Origin: Pictodentalium vernedei
Lineage: Eukaryota > Mollusca > Scaphopoda > Dentaliida > Dentaliidae
Reading direction: 5' to 3'
NCBI GenBank assembly: GCA_031216915.1
Contig: CM062297.1
Span: forward strand, 538,740,971-538,804,970
DNA: 64,000 nucleotides
Of the stretch, positions 24,186 to 37,150 are shown one piece after another (within the stretch, counting starts at the first letter, position 1; each line of letters starts with the position of its first letter). The notes beneath the pieces were generated by a model. It was not told where the DNA came from and made no database searches. It saw only the letters and a program-made list of their open reading frames with translations. The position numbers and the translations under genes are program-made.

Positions 24186-24744
24186 TTATACCGCCCGCAA
24201 ACAAAGTTTGGGGGGGTATATAGGAATCACCCCGTCGATCTGTCTGTCCATCCATCATAAGTGCAACTCCTCCTAAACCGTTTGAAGAATTTTCATGAAA
24301 CTTTACACAATGGAAGAACTCCATATGAAGATGTGCATGAAGCAATATAATTCCGTTCTGACATTTCCAAGGGGAGATAATCTAACTTATACCGTCTGTC
24401 CATCCTTGTAAGCGCAACTCCTCCTAAACCGTTTGAAGAATTTTCATGAAACTTTACACAGTGGAAGAACTCCATATGAAGATGTGCATGAAGCAATATA
24501 ATTCCATGCTGACGTTTCCAAGGGGACATAATCTAACTTATACCGTCTGTCCATCCTTGTAAGCGCAACTCCTAAACCATTTGAAGAATTTTCATGAAAC
24601 TTTACACAATGGAAGAACTCCATATGAAGATGTGCATGAAGCAATATAATTCCGTTCTGACATTTCCAAGGGGAGATAATCTAACTTATACATTTCAGGT
24701 GCGGGGGGGGTATCACTTCGTGAGTTTGCTCACAGTACCTCTAG
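24186..24744 (+). mobile_element. Helitron-like element, unit 1
   Basis: A strong 5' hairpin pairs the GGGGGT run with ATACCGCCCGCAAAC across AAA (24,188-24,219). Three monomers of about 150 bp follow (containing GAAGAATTTTCATGAAACTT). The 3' end has a GTGAG-TTTG-CTCAC hairpin about nine bases before a terminal CTAG, and then T. Hairpin plus CTAG is the classical Helitron 3' signature. Unit 2 (about 36,385-36,400) lacks the element, while unit 3 carries it at 63,010. Confidence 0.7.
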
Positions 24745-25968
24745 TTTTTTTGTTGGGGGGGGGGGGGTGGACAATTACAGACCAAATCCGAATCGGGGTG
24801 TAGGTGGAGTCAGACAATTTTTGCCAGAGTTATGCCCCTTTTTCGACTTCAAAAATTAATTTTTCTTGGTTTCCCGATGTTAACTTTAGTTATAGTTGGC
24901 TAAATCAAATGAAATTTGGTATGTAGGTGAATCAACATAAAATACAGGTCATGTATGAATCAGTGTGGTGTCCGACAATTTTTGCCAGTTATGCCCCTTT
25001 TTTTACTTTAAAAAATTCATTTTTCTTGGTTTCCCCATAACTTTTGTTGTTGTTGACAGAATCAAACAAAATTTGGTATGTAGATGTCGCAACATAAAAT
25101 ACAGGTTGAGTTCAAATTATGGTATGGCTAGTCATTTCTTGCCAGAGTTAAGTTCCTTTTTCGACTGAAAAATTCAATTTTTTTCAAATACCTCTAATTG
25201 CACACTTTTTTTTCGGGGAACATGTGGTCGGGCGGCCTTTTATTGGATATCTTTTACTCAATCATGAAAGAGTATCTGTATATATGAATAAAAGTTTGTC
25301 ACATTGTGTTAATGGTCATCTGCACACAAACCCCACAAAAAGTGGGTGAACAAGCAGCCCATAACTGTGCCAAATTTTTTACCTGCACTTAATTGGCATC
25401 TAGTTATTTCATGCTTTTGAAAAAGTGGGTAAACAAGCAGCCCATAACTGTGCCAAATTTTTACCTGCACTTAATTGGCATCTAGTTATTTCATGCTTCT
25501 GAAAACAGTAAATAAAGATGAATAAATCAGCAACTTGAAGAATAAAACAGAAAAACACGGCTGAAACTCTACTATTAACTTCAGCAGAAATGGTAATGAT
25601 GAATGGGGATTACGTCAAGAAGACAATATCATGACATCTTGATCTTCATTCATAAAATCAATTCATAGACACTGAATGGTTGTCAAAACAGACGCCATTT
25701 AAAACTATCCGATCCTTTCATTATGCAAACAAGTCAAGAAAGGGAGAAATATTGTAAGATAAATTGGCTATTATCACCATGTGGGTTTCAGAGATGCTGT
25801 ATTGAAGTTTTGACCTTCTGGGCTTTATCAACATATATATTCCCAGAGACGAAGTTTCATCTTCAGTACACCGTCTCCGAAACCGAACATGGTGTTAATA
25901 ACCTATATGTAATTTTTAGCTTCTAAAGGCAGTGATATAGTTGAATGAGTTTTAATTTTGTTACTATC
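24745..25968 (+). repeat. Block A continuation, unit 1
   Basis: Matches 36,400-37,150 plus 38,960-39,389 of unit 2. Includes two tandem copies (near 25,337 and 25,420) of an 85-bp segment beginning AAAGTGGGT. The last bases adjoin the deletion junction that removed exon Y. Confidence 0.85.
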
Positions 25969-25972
25969 TAAA
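25969..25972. other. Microhomology deletion junction (exon Y absent)
   Basis: Unit 1 reads directly from CTATCTAAA to GAAAATGC. In unit 2 those two pieces are separated by 294 bp (39,390-39,683) that contain exon Y. TAAA is present at both ends of the missing segment (39,386-39,389 and 39,680-39,683), as expected for microhomology-mediated deletion. Confidence 0.85.
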
Positions 25973-27148
25973 GAAAATGCATTGGAGATTATGGTAAATT
26001 ATGAAACACGAGGCATAAATTTTGTGCAGTAATTTATTTTCATTGAAGACTCCCTATTATCAGTCAGAAGTGACAGACATGGTTTTAAAGGAGCAACAGG
26101 TTCATACAGTTCCACAAAATTGCTTGAGTTTTGAAACAGAAGTTTGGGGCTCTTGAATGTGCTTGAAATGTAACTTCCTTGGAAAATGTCATGAAAAGTT
26201 CTTAAAATATATATATAATTGCGTTGCTCATTTTTTTGGCTCTCCTACTTTAGCAAAGGCAAGACATAGGCGTTACTAATTCTGATTCCATTAACAATGG
26301 GTTTTAACTTTTGAACTGTTAAAGATATGTTCGTGAAACTTGATAGGTTAATACCCTCACCATAAGCTGAAATGTTACCATCACAACCATGGTACAAGAT
26401 TCAAGGTCAAGGTTGCTGTTAACTAAAAATAGAATTTCATGCCAAAGTTTTCTGATCAAGTATTTCAATCGGCTGTAACTTTTTAACCATTGAAGATAAT
26501 TCTCTACAACTTTATGGAGTTATTCAACACCCTGAGGCAAGGTGAAACTGCAAAATTTGTTACTTACAAATTGACTTCAAAATGAAACTAGACAAAAAAT
26601 AGGTGAATGCGAGTGATGGCTCACCTCTTATATCCCTGTCTGCATGCCAACATCATACTCAGGGTTATTTCCAATGTAGTGAAAAGTCCTGAAACAAATC
26701 AGAAAGCTTCTTGAAAATGGCCTTCCATTTTTTTTCAGCCCTGAGATAATGAAGTCTTCCATAAAAGCACCAACATTCAGTCTGGATCATTCAGGTGTGT
26801 CAGGAGCTGCTCTATTCCGGAGAACAAATTTGCTCCCAGCATTGATCTTGGGAACACTTGCTTTTATATTTCAATTGAAGTAGCATGCAAAGGTACTGCC
26901 AGTTCTCGTCACAAGGCTTTGCATACCAGTTCAGAGTAATGCCATTCATGTTAAATCAAGCTGCATGAATGTTCACCTGACTGATTAAAGATCTCCCAAC
27001 AGGGAAGGGATATAGTGTAGAGCTCAATTCATCCGTCCTTCCTATCTCTCTGTCTGCCTGGTAGTTTATGTGATAACCTAATAGTTTCCTCCCTGTGAGA
27101 ACCCCAGGAAGTGAACCTGTGCTTGCTTACCATGGTTACTAATTTATT
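25973..27148 (+). repeat. Block C, unit 1
   Basis: Paralogous to 50,628-53,259 of unit 2 without the Tc1 insertion, and without the 39,750-50,627 insertion at its left edge. An open stretch after TTTTTTTTCAG at about 26,740 (MKSSIKAPTFSLDHSG...) is shared with unit 2, but I cannot support it as an exon. Confidence 0.85.
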
Positions 27149-28442
27149 AGCTCACCGAAGGGAGCTTAACTTATCACTTGCCGTCCGTCATCCGTCGTGA
27201 ACTTTACATTAATGACTCCTCCTCACAAACTACTGGATCAAATTGAACCATATTTGGTGTGCATGTTCCCCATCATATGTCAATTCACACTTGTACAAAT
27301 AAACTTGCCGCACCCACAGGGGGCACCACAAGGTGCATAACTCTGATAGCACCCATGAATTTCTTTCCAAAATGCAAAAAAATCTTTTTCTTCAGATCCA
27401 CCACGCAGAATTCTTTCCTATTTGGTATACATCATCTCTAGGGGGGTTGTGGTGGTGGGTGGGGGGGGGGGGGGGGGGGGGGTGGGGGTCAGATTCAAGT
27501 TTGTTCAAATCGGTCCCCTGGATTCATATTTGGGCTCACTATAGAAGCCCAAATTTGAACTTAGTGCATTTCAGTCAAATTTCTTTAAAAATCTTCTTCT
27601 CAAGTTCCAGCAGGCAGAATCTTTTGATATTGGGTATGCAGCATGCTCAGTGAGGTGAGATTCAAGTTTGTTAAAGCCAAGTCCCTGGCTTCATATTTGG
27701 GCTCATTGTGGAAGCCCAAATTATAACTTAGTCAAAATGAGGAATTTTCTTTAAAAATCATCTTCAGATCCAGCAGTCAGAATGCTTTTGATATTTGGTG
27801 TGCAGCATTCTTGGTGGTGGTGGGGGGGGGGGGGGGGAGATTCAAGTTTGTTCAAGCCATGTCCCTAGGTCAATATTTGGGCCCACCATGGAATCTCGAA
27901 TTGTAACTTGGTTCAAAATGAGGAATTTTCTTAAAAAATCTTCTTCAGATCCAGCAGTCAGAATGTTTTGATATTTGGTGTGCAGCATCCTTGGGGAGAA
28001 GATTCAAGTTTGTTCAAGCCATGTCCTTAGGTCAATATTTGGGCTCACCGTGGAATCTCGAATTGTAACTTGGTTCAAAATGAGGAACTTTCTTAAAAAA
28101 TCTTTTCCGGATCCAGCAGTCAGAATGTTTTGATATTTGGTGTGCAGCATCCTTGAGGGTGGTGGGGGGGGGGGGGGGGTGGGGGGGGGGGGGGGTGAGA
28201 ATTCAAGTTTGTTAAAGCCAAGTCCCTGGGTTCATATTGTGGGAGCCCGAATTATAACTTAGTTCAATATGAGGAATATTCTTTAAAAATCTTTTTTTTT
28301 ATATCCACCAGTCAGAATCTTTGGATATTTGGTATAAGCTTTTCTTAGGAGGAGCAGATACAACTTGTTGAAATCAATTCTCTGGGTTGATATTTAGGCT
28401 ACCATGTCAGGTGAGCGCCCTCAGGCCCCTTGGGGCCTCTTG
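27149..28442 (+). mobile_element. Helentron-like element D, unit 1
   Basis: Starts with AGCTCACCGAAGGGAGCT, a short hairpin. It contains monomers of about 130-170 bp with AGATCCAGCAGTCAGAAT and TTTGATATTTGG. Near the end is GTCAGGTGAGCG, then the GC hairpin AGGCCCC-TT-GGGGCCT and CTTG (ending 28,442) before TTT. Its 3' flank is block A sequence. Several poly-G tracts (27,460-27,482, 27,822-27,837, 28,163-28,195) sit at one fixed monomer position. Confidence 0.75.
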
Positions 28443-28914
28443 TTTCAGTGCTACTTACACACAGTAAGTACACATGTCAATACGGCTCGGGCTAGAGTCT
28501 GTATTTATGAACCGATCTTCACGAAACGTCTTGGGTACCTTTGTTATCACCTTGGGATGAGAACGAGTGTTTCTGGGTGCGGTCCAAAATTCAAGATGGC
28601 TGCCAGTGGCCATTTTGTACCGAAATTAGGTCTAATCAATTTTTTGTACACAACTTCTATACAGCTCAGGCTAGAGGCTGTATTTATGAATCAATCTTTA
28701 TGAAACTTCTTGGGTACCTTTGTTATGACCGTGGGACAAGAACGAGTGTTTTTGGGTCCAATCTGAAATTCAAGTTGGCCGCTGGCTGCCATTTTGTACA
28801 AAATTAGGTGCGATCAGATTTTTGCGCAGAACTTCCATATAAAGTGCTGATTTGAATAAATTTTTGTATGAATGTTTAGTACCATGGGATACATCACATA
28901 TAATACAGGTTTTT
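28443..28914 (+). repeat. Block A-like fragment
   Basis: Contains two diverged copies of the internal A repeat (GGGTACCTTTGTTAT and so on). In unit 2 the counterpart is 55,010-55,408, with its first part deleted. Confidence 0.75.
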
Positions 28915-31551
28915 AGCTCACCTGACTGAAAGTCAGGGTTAGCTTTTCTTATCACTCTGCGTGAAGGTGGTGTTTGAGCCTCTTTCTCCTAAACCACTGG
29001 CCACATTTTAATTAAATTTCATGTAAGTAGTGGTTCTATAGGGGCATTTTGATTTTTATCCAAATTAGGTTTCGGCTCATATTGAGCAGAGATGTGGGGA
29101 AAAAATGGCCAAATTTTTTGAAAATCTTCTGATGAACCACCAATAGCAGAGACTTGATATGTGGTATACAGAGTCCTTTTGAGGTTTAGAATCAAGTTTG
29201 TTCAAGAGAAGTTTGTCGGGCATTATTTGCCTTCGTTATGGGAAGGGCAAAAATTTTGGCCACGCCTAAAATTTCTATTTTCTGGACCGTGAGGTCGATT
29301 TGAACGAAATTTGATATGAGATGATAATGGGTCATCAGTAGTTGATTGATGCAAAAAAAAATTTTCTCATTGCCCCGAGGGAACCTCGGAGCTAAAAATA
29401 GGAAAAACCTTAAAACTGCTGTATCTCCAAAACTACACGGCACAGAGAATTCTTATTTTGTATAAAGCTTACTTTTATCCATTAGAATAGAATGGTTAAA
29501 ACAAAATCCCTATCGGTTTGAGTCGGCACTTTTTAACACTGTAGGCAATGGGAAAAACATTAAAAAATCATCTTCTCCAGATCCAGCAGGCAGAATCTTT
29601 TGATATTTGGTATGCAACATTGTAGGGTGGATCTGATTCAAGTTTGTTCAAATCGGCCCCCTGGGTTCATATTTAGGCTGAGTATAGGAGCCCAATTTTG
29701 AACATAGTGCATTTCAGGCAAATTTCTTCAAAAATCTTCTCCAGATCCAGCAGGCAGAATCTTTTCATATTTTGTTTTCAACATTGTGGGGTGGATCTGA
29801 TTCAAGTTTGTTCAAATCGGCCCCCTGGATTCATATTTGGGCTCTTTATAGAAGCCCGAATTTGAACTTAGTGCATTTCAGGCAAATTTCTTAAAAAATC
29901 TTCTTCTCTAGATCCAGCAGGCAGAATCTTTTCATATTTGGTAAGCAACATTGTGGGGTGGATCTGATTCAAGTTTGTTCAAATCAGCCCCCTGGGTTTA
30001 TATTTGGGCACAGTATAGGAGCCCAAATTTGATTTTAGTGCATTTCAGGCAAATTTCTTAAAAAATATTCTTCTCCAGATCCAGCAGGCAGAATCTTTTG
30101 ATATTTGGTATGCAACATTGTGGGGTTGATCTGATGCAAATTTGTTCAAATCGGCTCCCTAGATTCATATTTGGGCTCACTATAGAAGCTCGAATTCGAA
30201 CTTAGTGCATTTCAGGCAAATTTCTTAAAAAATCTTCTTCTCCAGATCCAGCAGGCAGAATCTTTTCATATTTGGTATGCAACATTGTAGGGTAGATCTG
30301 ATTCAAGTTTGTTCAAATCGGCTCCCTAGATTCATATTTGGGCTCACTATAGAAGCTCGAATTCGAAATTAGTGCATTTCAGGCAAATTTCTTAAAAAAT
30401 CTTCTTCTCTAGATCCAGCAGGCAGAATCTTTTCATATTTGGTAAGCTACATTGTGACATGGATCTGATTCAAGTTTGTTCAAATCGACTCCCTAGATTC
30501 ATATTTGGGCTCACTATAGAAGCTCGAATTCGAACTTAGTGCATTTCAAGCAAATTTCTTCAAAAATCTTCTTCTCTAGATCCAGCAGGCAGAATCTTTT
30601 CATATTTGGTAAGCAACATTGTGGCGTGGATCTGATTCAAGTTTGTTTAAATCGGCCCCCCTGGGTTTATATTTGGGCTCAGTATAGGAGCCCAACTTTG
30701 AACTTAGTGCATTTCAGGCAAATTTCTTAAAAAATATTCTTCTCCAGATCCAGCAGGCAGAATCTTTTCATATTTGGTAAGCAACATTGTGGCGTGGATC
30801 TGATTCAAGTTTGTTCAAATCGGCCCCCTGGATTCATATTTGGGCTCACTATAGTAGCCCGAATTCGAACTTAGTGCATTTCAGGCAAATTTCTTAAGAA
30901 ATCTTCTTCTCCAGATCCAGCAGGCAGAAGCTTTTCATATTTGGTGTGCAACATTGTGGGGTGGATCGGATGGAAGTTTGTTCAAATCGGCCCCCTGGGT
31001 TTATATTTGGGCTCAGTATAGAAGCCCAAATTTGAACTGAGTGCATTTCAGGCAAATTTCTTTGACAATGTTCTCAAGATCCAGCAGGCAGAAACTTTTG
31101 ATATTGGGTATGCACCATGCTTAGGGGGGTGAGATTCAACTTTGTTCAAGCCAAGTCCCTGAGTTCATATTTGGGCTTACTGTGGTAGCCCGAATTATAA
31201 CTTAGTTCAAAATGAGTCATTTTCTTTAAAAATCTTCTTCAGATCCAGCAGTCGGAATGTTTTGATATTTGGTGTGCAGCATCCTTAGAAGGGTGAGATT
31301 CAAGTTTGTTCAAGCCAAGTCCCTGGGTTCATATATGGGCTCCCTGTGGGAGCCTGAATTATAACTTAGTTCGATATGAGGAATATTCTTTAAAAATCTT
31401 TTTTTTTTTAGATCCACTGGTCAGAATCTTTGGATATTTGGTATAAGCTTTTCTTAGGAGGAGCAGATGCAACTTGTTGAAATCAATTCTCTGGGTTGAT
31501 ATTTAGGCTGCCATGTCAGGTGAGCGCCCTCAGGCCCCTTGGGGCTTCTTG
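28915..31551 (+). mobile_element. Helentron-like element B, unit 1
   Basis: The 5' hairpin AGCTCACCTGACT-GAA-AGTCAGG opens the element. The 3' end repeats GTCAGGTGAGC in inverse orientation, then the GC-rich AGGCCCCTTGGGGC hairpin and CTTG. At least nine monomers of about 167 bp lie in between, each with GATCCAGCAGGCAGAATC and GGATCTGATTCAAGTTTG. The paralogue is 55,409-58,037. No protein is encoded. Confidence 0.75.
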
Positions 31552-33419
31552 TTTTAAGTTTGCATTGTTTATAAAAAAAAGTGCATGTGTGAGCCAAAAT
31601 GACCATGTGGATGGGCCTGAGAAATGGATTTTTAACTTTTTTAGGCCTAATTGTTGAATTATTTTGTTGCCATGATCTATTGATGATAATTACTTTAGGA
31701 AAGGACACTCAGAGGCTTTTGAAACACTTTTTCCCATCACAGTTTAATAGTGGAAACTTTGGTAACCACCTGAGAGCAATATGCTCCATAGAGCCTTCGT
31801 CATAAACTGTTAATTCTGCAGTTAACTTATTCACAGCAATAGCCCACCATATTAGGCTAGCATCTTCACATAGGTTTATCTTTTGTTGAACTGTGGAGAA
31901 GTCAAACTCGACTAATGGTTTGATGAAGGTGGGCAGGTGCATACTCATGATCGATTGGTCTATCGAACACAGGTCCACCATACTTCAAGGATTGTGAAGT
32001 CAGCAACTGCAAGGTCATGGGACTTTTCCTTGAAATTAATAAAACTTCATCGAAAATTATTTTCTAGCTAATAACTTTCCTTTTATTATATGCCACATGT
32101 TGACTACATATATAGATTAGGTGCTGTCTGCAACAGCAAGTTGAAAGTTCACAGGACTATCACTATAAATAGAACCTGATTAAAAATTTATTTCCTGTCA
32201 GTAATATATTTTCACATGATACCACCAATGTTACAGGTTTCGTACCCTCATGGAAGAAGAACCTTATTGATCTTCAGTATTGTTGGCCAAAAGTTAAGGT
32301 CATTTATTACAAATAGCACCTTTGATTTCTGGGTAATAACAGTAGTTAGATCACATGTTGCTCATATTTACAGATTAGGTGCCCCTTTGGGAGAGGAAGA
32401 ATCCTATCGATTTAACTATCTGCAACCAAAATTTGAAGGTCACATAAATGTTACAATAAATAAGACTTAGGCAAGGCCTAAAAAAGTTAAAAATCTGTTT
32501 CTCAGGCCCTCCCGTGTGGTTATTTTACCTGCCACATGCTCTCTTTTAATAACCAATGCAAACTTGAAAAAATAAAAATTAAATGGTTTATGTCTGATAT
32601 TTTACCCAAGTTAATAAAACTGATAAATTTGTCCTTTGAGTGAAACAAGGCTTTCCAGTGCTTTAGCATTGCAAAGCCTTCTTGCACTCAAGGGACGAAA
32701 TACACCACCACCCATGCTATTCTGTAGATTATGAGGTCTAAAATATAAAACAAACCAAGAACATGAACTTTTGATGGCAAAGAAATAATTACAAAAATAA
32801 AAAATAAAATAAAATAGACCTGCCCTCATGCAATTTTACAAAAAATGGCCAGAGAAAGAGAAGATCTACTTATTTAGGTCCTAATAAATTGGTTTCTTGG
32901 CGATAACTTTTGTTCCATATAATACAGGTTCACCAAACTTGAAGGGTTAGCACCCTCATGGATGGAGTAGTACCCTATTGCTTTTCATGTGTGTATGCCA
33001 AAGACTTTCTTATTAAAATAGCACCATTCCGTTTTTGAATGATCACATTAGTTCTCTTGTTTTGCATTCATTCTTCTCTGGGGAGCTTGTTGGGTTGATC
33101 GTTCGACATTTCAACATGTAGCCTTATGGCAACTTGTTGAAAAGTTTAATTGATCTATCTTAAAACTCATGGATACACTCTTCCAATCTTTATTCTGTGA
33201 GAAATGGAATGAAAATATTTACCTTGTATTTAAAACAATTTGAGGATGATCATATTTTTTATACAGGTAACTCCAAAAAAATGTAAATTTTGTTGCCAAA
33301 CATTAACAAGGACTGATGTCTTCTTATTGAAATGAATTGCATTGGCTCATTCCAGTGAACTACAAATGACATTTTTCTTTGCTTTTGCTATGTTTTTATA
33401 TTTATAAATGTTCTTTTAG
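31552..33419 (+). other. Intron upstream of exon X, unit 1
   Basis: Low-copy AT-rich sequence matched at 58,038-59,907 with a few percent difference. The 90-codon minus-strand frame 31,709-31,981 is also open at 58,197-58,469. Its three differences are two non-synonymous and one synonymous, so there is no sign of selection. The segment ends in TTTATAAATGTTCTTTTAG, a good acceptor. Confidence 0.6.
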
Positions 33420-33515
33420 ATATCAAAGCAAGAGGAAAGCACAAAAAAAGTGCAAGATGCTTTCACTAAATGTCTGTATGATTTAGATGAGACCAGAAAA
33501 AGAGCTAAACAAGAT
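33420..33515 (+). CDS. Exon X, unit 1: coiled-coil segment of an unidentified gene
   Basis: This 96-nt exon is flanked by a T-rich tract plus AG (33,418-33,419) and by GTAAGT (33,516), which matches the donor consensus. It is exactly 32 codons in phase 0 at both ends. The peptide starts ISKQEESTKKVQ and ends DLDETRKRAKQD. It is rich in K, E, D, R and Q, has no proline or glycine, and looks like part of an alpha-helical coiled coil. The paralogue at 59,908 differs at one codon in this region (CTG/CGG, Leu to Arg). The gene is not identified. It would lie on the + strand with very large introns. I infer that skipping or adding the exon keeps frame. Confidence 0.7.
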
Positions 33516-34120
33516 GTAAGTGTTAGTTTTTCATTTGGCCTACCATGGCACATAGAAACAATTTTCTCACAGGATATGTTTCCGAGAGGTATATAAATGG
33601 TGGTTCCTCAATTTTGTATCACTTCGCATCTCAGACTCAACTATATTACTTGACTGCAATTCTAACAAATCAAGCTGAAGATATAGTTAGGTTACATTGT
33701 CCATTACAGTTGGAGGAGTTCTCTTTTGATGTGGAATAAAGTCGCATCTATTTTCTTTTTTTGATATGAAATGATGTGATATCTGTTTAAACTCCTTTCC
33801 ACTGAGAAATAATATGTAACATTCAAACTATCCGTATGATGCTCACAGATGGACACATTGGACGGACTTTTTGTTGCTGCAACTAAATTTTCTTTGAAGA
33901 ACATTAGCAACTAAAATATCTGTCATGCAAGAAATAGAATATGAAAACTGGTCAGATATTTTTTAAACTTGTTTCACATTTTTGATTTTGCCCTGACAGA
34001 TGTTCAACAAAATGAATAATTCTTGAACTCATTTCATGAATATTCTCTAAGAAATCTCATTTCATGTCATTTATATCTGATCCCAGTGAAATATGCAGGC
34101 ATTACATTGGCTTTACATTT
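33516..34120 (+). other. Intron downstream of exon X, unit 1
   Basis: AT-rich sequence matching 60,004-60,600. No further exon or RNA gene is recognised. Confidence 0.6.
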
Positions 34121-35276
34121 TAACTCGACTTTAACGTAGTCAAATTTGAGGTTATGCCATGGCCCGTTGTCTGTCTCTCCGTCTGTCCATCTGTCAACAA
34201 TTCAATACGGCTTGGGCTAGAGGCCGTATTTATGAACCGATCTTTACGAAACTTCTTGGGTACCTTTGTTATCACCTTGGGACGAGTGTTTTTGGGTGCA
34301 GTCCAAAATTCAAGATGGCCACCAGCAGCCATTTTGTACCGATATTAGTGCAATCAGTTTTTTGTACAGAACTTCTGTACGAAAGTTCTGATTTGAATAA
34401 ATTTTTGTCTGAATGTTTAGTAACATGGAATACATCACATATAATATTGTTTTTTTTCTCGTGCAGAAATTATGCAAATGAGATGGACTTTGATTTATTC
34501 AGTGCTACTTATACATAGTAAGTGCACATGTCGATACAGCTCTGGCTATGGGCTGTATTTATGAACCAATCTTCACGAAACTTCTTGGGTACCTTTGTTA
34601 TCACCTAGGGATGAGAACGAGTGTTTCTGGGTGCTGTCCAAATTTAAGATGGCTACCAGTGGCCATTTTGTACAGAAAATAGGTGCAATCAGTTTTTTGT
34701 ACACAACTTCAATACCTCTGTTATCACCTTGGGATGAGAACGAGTGATTTTGGGTGCAGTCCGAAATTCAGGATGGCTACCGGTGACCATTTTGTACCGA
34801 AATTATGTACAATCAGTTTTTTGTACAGAACTTCTATATGAAGGTTCTGATTTGAATAAAGTTTTGCATGAATGGTTAGTAACATGGAATACATCACATA
34901 TAATACAGGTTTTCTTCTCCTGCAGAAATTATGCAAATTAGATGAACTTTGATTATTCAGTGCTACTTATACACAGTAAGTGCACATTTCAATACGGCTC
35001 TGGCTTGAGACATCTAACTGTCACCCACCTTTACAATACTTTACCTGTACATTTGTTACAGGCTACGGTCAGTATTTATGTACAGATTTTTACAATACTT
35101 AATGTGTACCTTTGTTATCAGGTCATTACCTAGATGTGTGTCATTGCTGTGCCTCATACTATACATGTGCATGTCTTACACAAGTTGAGCTACAGTGTCA
35201 TTGACACTTTCATGTGCATTTTGTTATGTATTACAATAACTGATCCCTTTTTTACTCACATTTTGTGTACATGCAG

Positions 35277-35349
35277 TGTAAAAGATGGAAGTTTGACACT
35301 CACCGAACCTTACTACCATGCACAGTCACTTTCTGACCTTAATATGTAA
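35277..35349 (+). other. Candidate 3' terminal exon, unit 2 (weak)
   Basis: Same open stretch as at 19,644, preceded here by ACATGCAG. It has one synonymous difference (CCT for CCA). Confidence 0.2.
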
Positions 35350-35392
35350 CTTGTACACCCTTCACATTTGTAAGTATTAAGGGCATCTGGAG

Positions 35393-35494
35393 CCAATACT
35401 ATAAAACTTTACAATTGTATTTTCTAGAATTGTATTTTCTATCTATTAATATAACTGACAAAAATGAATCATAATGTAAGTTTTATAGTATTGG
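35393..35494. repeat. Foldback element, deleted copy
   Basis: Same left arm as the intact copies. About 107 bp of spacer and right arm are gone, leaving only AGTTTTATAGTATTGG of the right arm. Confidence 0.85.
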
Positions 35495-37150
35495 CCTGAA
35501 CAAAAAAATTCTGCTGGACATGTAAGACAACCTTATTTTATATTCAAAACCTTAACATCCAGGCTGCCAAGACTTTTCTGGTCTGATAAATTTATATACC
35601 CATACCTGTCTTATGCCAGTTTGGTGTATATTTATGACTGTGTTAAGCCAAGTCTTGATTATGTATAAAAGTAGGAGAAATCTGTTTAAACTATCTAATA
35701 CCTGTCGGCAAAATTTGCTTAAAAATTTAGTGTGAGCATTGTGATTGCGATATTCAAATTTGGAGTTTTATTAATTTGATGATGTACTGCTACTTTGTTT
35801 TCATCAGTCTGATATGCACATCTTTACTTTAACTCTCTACTTGTCATAACTCCCATTCTCTTGATAATATTTACACATTTTTGTGTTGGAAGTTTATTTT
35901 GATAAATTTTGATTTTATGATGAAAACTTATATGTGCCCCATGAAAACCATGTAAGGGGGTGCCATCCTTGTTCACTGTGGTAACAAGTTCTACTTTACT
36001 GGTAAAATAGGACCTGATAATCAATGCCCAGGGTGGGTGTCCTCTAGAATAGGCAGCATATGTATAATTGGTTGGCTAATTTGGAATTGAATGTCAAGGT
36101 CCTGATTTAATATAAAAATACCATAAACATTAATTTAGGAATCAACAATGTTGCTGAGTTCAGACTCGATTTGACCAAATTTTTTATGATATTACCATTA
36201 ATACACCACCTAGTTACACTAATTGTGGTAATATGATATTTTTAAGATAAATTAAATACTTTTGATTGTCTATTAAAATAGCCTGTGTCCATCCGTGTGA
36301 GTGTGCATCCCACATTGGTTTCCTAATGATAACTTTAGTTATAATAGGCCAAATCAAATGAAATTTGGTATGTATAGCTGTATCAACATTTTTTTTCTTT
36401 TTTTGGGGGGGGAGGGGGGGGGGAAGGACAATTACAGACCAAATCCGAATCGGGGTGGAGGTGGAGTCAGACAATGTTTGCCAGAGTTATGTCCCTTTTT
36501 TGACTTCAAAAATTCATTTTTCTTGGTTTCCTGATGTTAACTTTAGTTATAGTTGGCTAAATCAAATGAAGTTTGGTATGTTGGTGAATCAACATAAAAT
36601 ACAGATCATGTTTGAATCAGTGTGGTGTCCGGCAATTTTTGCCAGTTATGCCCCTTTTTTTACTTCAAAAAATTCATTTTTCTTGGTTTCCCCATAACTT
36701 TTGTTGTTGTTGACAGAATGAAACAAAATTTAGTATGTAGATGTCTCAACATAAAATACAGGTTGAGTTCAAATTGGGGTATGGCCAGTCATTTCTTGCC
36801 AGAGTTAAGTCCCTTCATCGACTGAAAAATTCAATTTTTTTCAAATACCTCTAATTGCACACTTATTTTCGGGGAACATGTGGTCGGGCAGCCTTTTATT
36901 GGATATCTTTTACTCAATCATGAAAGAGTATCTGTATATATGTGTGAATAAAAGTTTGTCACATTGTGTTAATGGTCATCTGCACACAAACCCCACAAAA
37001 AGTGGGTAAACAAGCAGCCCATAACTGTGCCAAATTTTTTACCTGCACTTTATTGGCATCTAGTTATTTCATACTTTTGAAAAAGTGGGTAAACAAGCAG
37101 CCCATAACTGTGCCAAATTTTTTACCTGCACTTAATTGGCATCTAGTTAT

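Larger units (their letters stand above)
34121..37150 (+). repeat. Segmental duplication block A, unit 2
   Basis: Begins with a weak hairpin head (ACTCGACT...AGTCAAATTTGAG), then CTGTCTGTCC-type sequence. It follows unit 1 block A up to 20,868, lacks the insertions at 20,869-24,168 and 24,186-24,744, and continues as 24,745 onward. A poly-G/T tract at 36,388-36,424 marks where the Helitron-like element sits in units 1 and 3. Confidence 0.9.

Noticed and set aside
24145-24644. Repeated minus-strand frames with MLHAHLHMEFFHCVKFHENS
   Set aside because: They lie in the tandem monomers of the Helitron-like element and are cut by its period; no known family.
26740-26880. Possible exon after TTTTTTTTCAG (MKSSIKAPTFSLDHSG...)
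   Set aside because: No donor or stop context is convincing, and the unit 2 copy is interrupted by the Tc1 element.
31709-31981. 90-codon minus-strand frame repeated at 58,197-58,469
   Set aside because: The copies differ by two non-synonymous and one synonymous change, which fits neutral drift in duplicated intron.
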